Of a stretch of DNA of 11,368 bases, positions 7,035 through 11,368 are shown piece after piece; positions within the stretch are counted from its first letter, which is position 1; the number at the start of each line of letters is the position of its first letter. The translations under genes were made by a program, and so were the position numbers. The notes beneath the pieces were generated by a model. The model did not search any database and had not been told where the DNA came from. It worked only from the letters and a program-made list of their open reading frames with translations. The stretch lies in the NCBI GenBank assembly GCA_016927125.1, contig JAFGNG010000142.1, forward strand, positions 1 through 11,368, in the 5' to 3' direction. Source of the stretch: Planctomycetota bacterium. GTDB lineage: Bacteria > Planctomycetota > SZUA-567 > JAFGNG01.

Positions 7035-8477
7035 TTATTTGCGCTTTGCCAAGGTCAGCTTGGGTGAGCGAATGGCTGCAGTATAGCCATGTTTTTCCAG
7101 AATTTCCATTCCGCCCTTTGAAGTCACTACCACTGTCGGGGCCAATGCCAGCAATTTTTCCACAGTTTTAACTCTCACGGACTCGCGATCAGTATAGAAA
7201 TAGATGACCGCTTCCGGCGCGTGAATCTCGGTATAGAAGATAACGACAGATTTATCTTCAGGGACAGTTTCACGAATGACGGGGGCTGCTTCGAGAAGGT
7301 TAGTATTGTCGTTGCTCTGGTGGCGTTCGACCGGCAGGAAGAAGATGGCCAGGCCGATGAGGATCGCCCACAACCACAACCGGTTCTCAAGATGCCGCAT
7401 TATCTTTTCCGGCAGGAGTTTGACCAGGGCAAGGGCGGTGAAGGCGCTCAGCGGGGGATACAAGAACATGAGGTAGCGCCCATACATGCGCGGCGGGGCA
7501 AAGGCAACAACAGCGGAAATTATTAGCAGGAAGAAGAAAATCACCCCAAAGGTTTTGAAATCTTTTTTGGGATTTTCGATTTGTAGAGTGTCTTTTTTCT
7601 GCCGATAAACCCTTATCCCGGCAAGCCAGATCCCATACAGAGCCAGGGGCGTCCAGGGGAGGTAATGGCTAAAGAGAACCAAGAGGTAATTGAGGCGGCC
7701 TTTGCCCGTGACCAACTCTCCCTGCATCCGGGCCAGCATTTCGCGCCCCCAGTAGAGATCCCAGAAGTCCGGGTTGGCGCGGGCGACCAGAATATGCCAG
7801 GGCGCGGAGATTGCCAGGCCCAAGATAATACCCAGCCAGAAAAGCTTTAGCTTAAAAATATTTTTTTGCTGGTCGCTTCTTAATAACACGGCTGACAGGA
7901 TTATCGGCAGGGCCAGGAGAACCAACGGACCCTTGGTCAAGATTCCCAGCCCACAGGCAAGCCCCGGTACTACTGCCGCCCACCTGGATTTACCCGCGGT
8001 CACGCAGGCATATCCCCAGATGGCAAGCAGGATGAAGAATACCTGGGGGGCGTCCAGCCTTCCGGCAATGGAGTAGCGTAGAAAATCATTGCTGAGGGCA
8101 AGCACCATCCCTGCCAGCAGCCCGGTGCGCGCGTCAAGGTAACGCCGAGTAAGAGCATAAAGCAGCATCACCGAGCCAATCCCGGCCAGGGCGCTCCAGA
8201 AGCGCGCGGCCCAGACGGAGGTGCCGCAGGCTTTAAAGAGCAGGGCGGTCAGCCAGAAGTACAACGGCGGTTTGTTAAAGTAGAGACGCTCCGGAGTTTC
8301 ATGCATGGTAATGGCATCACCGGTGGTGAGAATGCACTTGGAGATAGAGGCGTAACGCGCGGGATCCTCCAACAGCACGCCATCCCAGAGCTTGACCAGA
8401 AAGAGGGCAAGGCAGAGCAGTAGCAGTGCCTTGCCATAACTGCACGGTTGGCTATTAACAGAATCAGGCATTTCCAT
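7035..8477 (-). CDS. PMT/ArnT-like polytopic glycosyltransferase (GT39-type)
   Basis: Inner-membrane glycosyltransferase of the PMT_2/ArnT type. Such enzymes take a sugar from a polyprenyl-phosphate donor and add it to a lipid or protein on the outer face of the membrane. The 480 residues fit the family. A first span (about 16-33) is followed by the first external loop with LLEDPARYA (35-43), where the conserved acidic residues lie, and YFNKPPLYFWL (66-76), a hallmark block. Then come several spans, GILTKGPLVLL (178-188), SAPWHILVARANPDFWDLYW (225-244), more spans to about 390, and a short soluble tail of about 90 residues. ATG 8477 has GGAG six bases upstream; Met3 is too far. The promoter at 8507-8535 gives a leader of about 23 bases. 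It is divergent from a GT2 gene, which suggests a shared envelope-glycan task. Acceptor and donor sugar are unknown, and ArnT itself cannot be claimed. Confidence 0.9.
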   Translation of the reverse strand: MEMPDSVNSQPCSYGKALLLLCLALFLVKLWDGVLLEDPARYASISKCILTTGDAITMHETPERLYFNKPPLYFWLTALLFKACGTSVWAARFWSALAGIGSVMLLYALTRRYLDARTGLLAGMVLALSNDFLRYSIAGRLDAPQVFFILLAIWGYACVTAGKSRWAAVVPGLACGLGILTKGPLVLLALPIILSAVLLRSDQQKNIFKLKLFWLGIILGLAISAPWHILVARANPDFWDLYWGREMLARMQGELVTGKGRLNYLLVLFSHYLPWTPLALYGIWLAGIRVYRQKKDTLQIENPKKDFKTFGVIFFFLLIISAVVAFAPPRMYGRYLMFLYPPLSAFTALALVKLLPEKIMRHLENRLWLWAILIGLAIFFLPVERHQSNDNTNLLEAAPVIRETVPEDKSVVIFYTEIHAPEAVIYFYTDRESVRVKTVEKLLALAPTVVVTSKGGMEILEKHGYTAAIRSPKLTLAKRK

Positions 8478-8506
8478 GCAATTCTCCAGCGGGGACAGAT
8501 AGGGAA

Positions 8507-8535
8507 ATTTTATGGATAAAAGGGGATAAAAACAA
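8507..8535 (-). promoter_or_regulatory. Promoter of the PMT-like gene
   Basis: Read on the - strand, TTGTTT (8535-8530) and TAAAAT (8512-8507) are separated by 17 bases. The -10 matches five of six consensus bases. Transcription would start near 8500, about 23 bases before the start codon. Confidence 0.55.
8514..8531 (+). repeat. Tandem GGATAAAA repeat inside a promoter spacer
   Basis: GGATAAAA occurs at 8514-8521 and again at 8524-8531, a 10-base period or about one helical turn. It covers most of the spacer, and part of the -35, of the - strand promoter. It may be a binding site with two half-sites on one face of the DNA, or chance in purine-rich sequence. Confidence 0.5.
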
Positions 8536-8650
8536 GCAGGGTCTCCGGGTGACAGTACTTTCTATATTGCTATCTGGAAAACATCATGTAAAGTTAGCGG
8601 TTGTCTGGAATATTGTACTATTAATCAGGTAAGTTTAAAGAGAGTAAAAA

Positions 8651-9622
8651 ATGCCGGGTGTGAGCTTGATTATTCCTAACCGTGACGGCGAAGAGTATCT
8701 GCGCGATTGCCTCGATGCGATAGCGGAACAAACCCTGCCACCACTGGAGGTTATTGTCGTTGATGATGCCTCCGTGGACAGCAGCATCGCCATGCTGGAG
8801 AAGGAATATCCCGGGATTCGTCTTCTCAAGTCCGGGGACGGGGTTGCTCCACGTGGCTTTGCGGCCACGGTGAATACAGGTATAAAAGCATCAACTGGCG
8901 AATATATTGCGCTTCTCAATAATGACACCAAACCAGAGGCGCGCTGGTTGGAAGAGATGGTGACGGCCATGGAGCAGCAACCCCGCGCCGCTTCCTGCGC
9001 CAGCCGGATGTTGCACAAGGATGGTAAAAATATCAATGCCGTGGGGCTGATCTTCAATGCTAACGGTACCTGTGGCGCACTCGGAGACGGAGAGCTGGAT
9101 GATGAGCGTTTTGACAAAAACTGCGAAGTCTTCGGTCCTTCCGGTGGAGCGGCTCTCTGGCGAAAGTCAGCCTTGGACAAAATTGGCCTCTTCGATGAAG
9201 ATTTCTTTGCCTACTGGGAGGACGCGGATCTTTCTTACCGCGCGCGGGCGGCGGGATTTATTTCCATCTATGCGCCTAAGGCAAGAGTTTTACACCTTGA
9301 AGGCGGCTGTAAAACCTTGCAGCGTTATGACAAAGTCAGGCTGCGTATCCGCAACGGCTGTTGGTTTGCTTTTTGTAATCTTCCATTAGGAACTTTGTTT
9401 CGGCGGTTTTATAAAATTGCCTGGGCGATGGAGTACCGGTATTTCTTTAAATATGGCCTGCGCCCCTGGAAGGTGGAATGCCGTTCTTTCTGGAAGGCGA
9501 TCATGGAGGTGGAACTTAGTCCACGGGTCTTTTTCAAGAAACGTAAAGAACGCAGGGAAAAGCAAATCGTTGCGGATTTGGAGATTACCCGCTGGCTGGG
9601 ATGTAATCCCTTTGCGGAATGA
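8651..9622 (+). CDS. Family 2 glycosyltransferase (rhamnosyltransferase-like)
   Basis: Inverting GT-A fold glycosyltransferase, 323 residues, cytosolic or bound to the membrane surface. It should move a sugar from a nucleotide donor to a growing glycan or lipid. MPGVSLIIPNRDG opens the first strand; VVDDASVD (36-43) binds the nucleotide; LLNNDTKPE (88-96) holds the DXD-equivalent metal site; GPSGGAALWRK (162-172) is the acceptor-side block; and FAYWEDADLSYRAR (186-199) carries the likely catalytic acidic pair. The last 90 residues are basic and aromatic, without an obvious membrane span. The start is fixed by the family opening; the site AAAGAGAG (8637-8644), 6 bases before ATG, is only moderate. 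The 173 bases shared with the divergent gene show no convincing promoter for this direction. Its stop is 5 bases from the stop of the convergent gene. Sugar specificity is unknown. Confidence 0.93.
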   Translation: MPGVSLIIPNRDGEEYLRDCLDAIAEQTLPPLEVIVVDDASVDSSIAMLEKEYPGIRLLKSGDGVAPRGFAATVNTGIKASTGEYIALLNNDTKPEARWLEEMVTAMEQQPRAASCASRMLHKDGKNINAVGLIFNANGTCGALGDGELDDERFDKNCEVFGPSGGAALWRKSALDKIGLFDEDFFAYWEDADLSYRARAAGFISIYAPKARVLHLEGGCKTLQRYDKVRLRIRNGCWFAFCNLPLGTLFRRFYKIAWAMEYRYFFKYGLRPWKVECRSFWKAIMEVELSPRVFFKKRKERREKQIVADLEITRWLGCNPFAE

Positions 9623-9627
9623 GCAGT

Positions 9628-10164
9628 TTATTCTTCCGGGTTATTAAGCCCATAGTGTTCGAAGTACTCGCCAATGTTGGAGGGGGTGGAGCGGACAATC
9701 ATCTGCCCCACATACCCGAGGACTGAAAAGCCCCACAAGTGTTCCAAGCCCTGGATAACCCCGGTGCGGATATCATTCTGCCGATCTAGGCGGTTGATAA
9801 TCTCTTCCTGCGCTCTTTCAAACGGGCCATCAAGAACCTCTAGCGCGGAGCTGCTATTGTGGTATTTCGCCGGCGGGAAGTGTACCCAGCGGTTGAGCAA
9901 GACCGGAATCATGCCCTCTTCAAGCTCCTCGAAGCCAAAACCTTCCAGCTCAACCGGGTTTGACGGGGTGAAGATCTTAGGGCGATCCACGGAGACCTCC
10001 CCCTTGCGCATAACTACATCACCCCTATTAATGCCAGAATTCGCCAGAAAGACGTAGGGCAGGCGCGTGCTACCAAAGGTATATAACAGGTTCTTGCGGG
10101 TGCGAAGGATGCGGGTCTTGCGCTGCGCTTCTATGAATGCTTCAAACGGATTATCTTTCGGCAT
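9628..10164 (-). CDS. Hypothetical protein, 178 residues, unknown function
   Basis: I do not recognise the family. The protein has no signal peptide or membrane span and should be cytosolic. It begins with a basic helical segment (MPKDNPFEAFIEAQRKTRILRTRKN), followed by mixed strands (YTFGSTRLPYVFLANSGINRGDVVMRKGEV) and an acidic turn (GFGFEELEEG). The C-terminal half (residues about 108-178) is mostly helical and ends HYGLNNPEE. There is no catalytic motif and no cysteine. Met at 10164 is preferred because GGGG lies nine bases upstream (10178-10175); the ATG at 10179 would add five residues but lacks a ribosome site. Good codon structure and a near-consensus promoter at 10232-10260 argue that it is real. 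It stands alone between glycosyltransferase genes, on the opposite strand to both flanking genes, and its promoter overlaps a tandem palindromic repeat, which suggests regulation. Confidence 0.8.
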   Translation of the reverse strand: MPKDNPFEAFIEAQRKTRILRTRKNLLYTFGSTRLPYVFLANSGINRGDVVMRKGEVSVDRPKIFTPSNPVELEGFGFEELEEGMIPVLLNRWVHFPPAKYHNSSSALEVLDGPFERAQEEIINRLDRQNDIRTGVIQGLEHLWGFSVLGYVGQMIVRSTPSNIGEYFEHYGLNNPEE

Positions 10165-10226
10165 TGCTGAAAACCCCATTAAAACAAATGCTATTAGCTG
10201 CTTGGTTATGGTATATATTTTGCTTC

Positions 10227-10249
10227 ACATAATTATACAACATAATTAT
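10227..10249 (+). repeat. Direct repeat of a palindromic 10-mer overlapping a promoter
   Basis: ACATAATTAT occurs twice (10227-10236 and 10240-10249) with three bases between, a period of 13. The core ATAATTAT of each copy is its own reverse complement. The pair covers the -10 and most of the spacer of the - strand promoter of the unknown gene, the place expected for a repressor site. Function is inferred. Confidence 0.6.
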
Positions 10250-10260
10250 TATCTGGGCAA
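10232..10260 (-). promoter_or_regulatory. Promoter of the unknown 178-residue gene
   Basis: On the - strand, TTGCCC (10260-10255) and a perfect TATAAT (10237-10232) are 17 bases apart. Transcription would begin near 10225, with a leader of about 61 bases to the preferred start at 10164. Confidence 0.65.
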
Positions 10261-10324
10261 ACGGATTCCAAAGTCATTAACCAGCTCTATTTTATTATGT
10301 CATTTATTGGCAAAAAACCTGTTA

Positions 10325-10349
10325 AATCTTGTTAAAGATTAATTTTTTT
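10325..10349 (+). terminator. Orphan terminator-like hairpin with T tract
   Basis: AATCTT (10325-10330) and AAGATT (10335-10340) form a 6-bp stem with a four-base loop, and seven Ts follow at 10343-10349. The stem is AT-rich, so it would be weak. No + strand gene lies close upstream; the nearest ends at 9622. Confidence 0.35.
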
Positions 10350-10358
10350 GAAAAATGT

Positions 10359-10387
10359 TTGCCACTTTTAACTTCTTAAGATAGAGT
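10359..10387 (+). promoter_or_regulatory. Possible promoter of the right-end glycosyltransferase
   Basis: TTGCCA (10359-10364, five of six) and TAGAGT (10382-10387, a weak -10) are 17 bases apart. The leader would be about 48 bases. Together with the repeat, the - strand promoter and the hairpin, this accounts for most of the 277 bases without a gene between 10165 and 10441. Confidence 0.3.
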
Positions 10388-10441
10388 TACCCAGGTATTG
10401 GGAAGGGGATTGCAGACCGGGGGATTTCAGGTGTTTTGTCC

Positions 10442-11368
10442 ATGCAAAACCATTTTATCCAGAAGCGACGACTAAAAATATTACTGATCCTTCTGACAGT
10501 CGCCTTGATCATGCGGATAGCTGCGGGCTTTTACGTGGAGCAGCAGGTTGCTGCGCGCAACGAGCAGGGGACTGTTTCCAGCCCCTTCCTATTTCCAGAC
10601 TCTGACAATATGCATGCTACCGCAGCCAACTTGGCGGCGGGAAAAGGCCATGTCGACGACCACGGCCGGTTTGCTTGGCGGATGCCTATCTACCAGAGCT
10701 TCCTCGCAGGATTATCCCTGGTTGGTCTCAGTTCAGCCCAGGCGATACGTTCGGTTCAGGCAATTCTGGATGTCTTTAACTGCCTGCTGATTTTCCTGAT
10801 AACCAGGAGATATTTCGGCGGCAGGGCTGGGCTCTTCGCCGCCACCATGGCCGCAATCTATCCGCTCTTCATCTACTTCTCCGCCCTGGTGTTGACTGAG
10901 ACCATGACCATCACCGCTTTACTGCTGATTGTCTATGCCTTTAGCCGTATGGATGAGAACTTCCGCATGGACCAGGCCTTTCTCGCCGGTATCATGATTG
11001 GACTTGGCACCCTGGTAAAGGCCTCGCTGGTGTTTTTACTCTGTTTTTATACCTGCTGGTGGCTTCTGTTACAGGATCGGAAGGCTTACGGTTATTTGTT
11101 GTGGGGAAGGTTAGCCAAGCGGGACGTGTGGCTAAGAAAAAGCAGGAGAATAATTATTATCCCTGCTTGCATACTTCTTGGCACAGGCCTGGTGCTTGCT
11201 CCTTGGGCTGTGCGTAATCGCACTAAGCTGGATACTTTCGTGCTGTTGCGAACCGCCGGCGGACATGCCTTGTATGAATCCAACAGCGAATTTGCCGATG
11301 GCGGACCAAATAACAATAAGATCATATTTCCCCCTGGCACCGACTCCATGGGAGAAGTGGAGCGCGAC
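10442..11368 (+). CDS. PMT-like polytopic glycosyltransferase, 3' end missing
   Basis: The frame is open from ATG 10442 to the last base (309 codons), so the gene continues outside the window. It encodes a membrane protein of the PMT_2/GT39-like superfamily. A first span (residues 11-28) is followed by an external loop with FPDSDNMHATAANLAAGKG (51-69), where the conserved Asp and the LA-x-GKG block are seen, and FAWRMPIYQSFLAG (77-90), the counterpart of the family's R-x-P-x-Y motif. Next are spans near 110-120, 128-150 and 155-167 (with LTETMT at 151-156), then GLGTLVKAS (187-195), a basic cytosolic loop (212-236), and LAPWAVRNRTKLDTF (252-266). It should use a polyprenyl-phosphate sugar. 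AGGTG (10429-10433) is 8 bases before ATG; a TTG at 10436 is a weaker start. It differs in sequence from the gene at 7035-8477, so it is not a recent duplicate. Confidence 0.88.
   Translation, partial: MQNHFIQKRRLKILLILLTVALIMRIAAGFYVEQQVAARNEQGTVSSPFLFPDSDNMHATAANLAAGKGHVDDHGRFAWRMPIYQSFLAGLSLVGLSSAQAIRSVQAILDVFNCLLIFLITRRYFGGRAGLFAATMAAIYPLFIYFSALVLTETMTITALLLIVYAFSRMDENFRMDQAFLAGIMIGLGTLVKASLVFLLCFYTCWWLLLQDRKAYGYLLWGRLAKRDVWLRKSRRIIIIPACILLGTGLVLAPWAVRNRTKLDTFVLLRTAGGHALYESNSEFADGGPNNNKIIFPPGTDSMGEVERD

Noticed and set aside
10067..10342. 91-codon + strand reading frame
   Set aside because: It starts inside the antisense of the unknown gene with a GTG lacking a ribosome site, and it runs through the promoter, repeat and hairpin region; its composition is that of AT-rich noncoding DNA.
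11092..11349. 85-codon - strand frame at the right end
   Set aside because: Antisense to the well-supported PMT-like membrane gene that runs off the window.
1..11368. CRISPR array, tRNA or rRNA gene, insertion sequence, integrase or phage gene
   Set aside because: No regularly spaced repeats, no cloverleaf or rRNA signatures and no transposase or integrase motifs were seen on either strand.

Overview
The window is a stretch of ordinary bacterial chromosome with moderate to slightly high GC, purine-rich Shine-Dalgarno sites and sigma70-like promoters. It holds nine protein genes, two of them cut by the window edges. No rRNA, tRNA, CRISPR array, integrase, transposase or phage gene is visible. 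The source phylum cannot be fixed from the sequence. The mix of a short-type alpha-glucan phosphorylase, a large secreted DUF3352-like protein, a membrane-spanning helix-turn-helix/coiled-coil protein and several PMT/ArnT-like glycosyltransferases suggests an uncultured, double-membraned, deep-branching lineage (PVC-, Omnitrophota- or Sumerlaeota-like). That is an inference with low confidence.

Left part (1-3735, all on +): the 3' two thirds of glgP (glycogen or maltodextrin breakdown) ends at a strong intrinsic terminator. A 215-base gap carrying two adjacent palindromes and a possible promoter follows. Next comes argH (last step of arginine synthesis) with a small CoA-binding-fold protein 37 bases behind it, probably in one transcript.

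Middle part (3736-6996, +): a good TTGACA/TATAAA promoter drives a 670-residue exported protein of unknown role. Then comes a 303-residue protein with an N-terminal excisionase/MerR-like helix-turn-helix, one membrane span and a long C-terminal coiled coil, which is the most unusual architecture in the window.

Right part (6997-11368): three genes for envelope glycans or glycolipids surround one unknown gene. On the - strand is a PMT/ArnT-like polytopic glycosyltransferase (7035-8477). Divergent from it, on +, is a family 2 glycosyltransferase (8651-9622). Converging on that with only 5 bases between stops is an unknown, cytosolic-looking 178-residue protein on - (9628-10164). Its promoter contains a near-consensus -10 inside a tandem palindromic repeat. 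Last, on +, is a second PMT-like membrane glycosyltransferase that starts at 10442 and runs off the window. The polytopic enzymes probably use polyprenyl-phosphate sugars, and the GT2 enzyme probably uses a nucleotide sugar.

I found no clear new defence, mobile or biosynthetic system. The best leads are the HTH-membrane-coiled-coil protein, the unknown gene with a repeat-covered promoter, and the secreted DUF3352-like protein.
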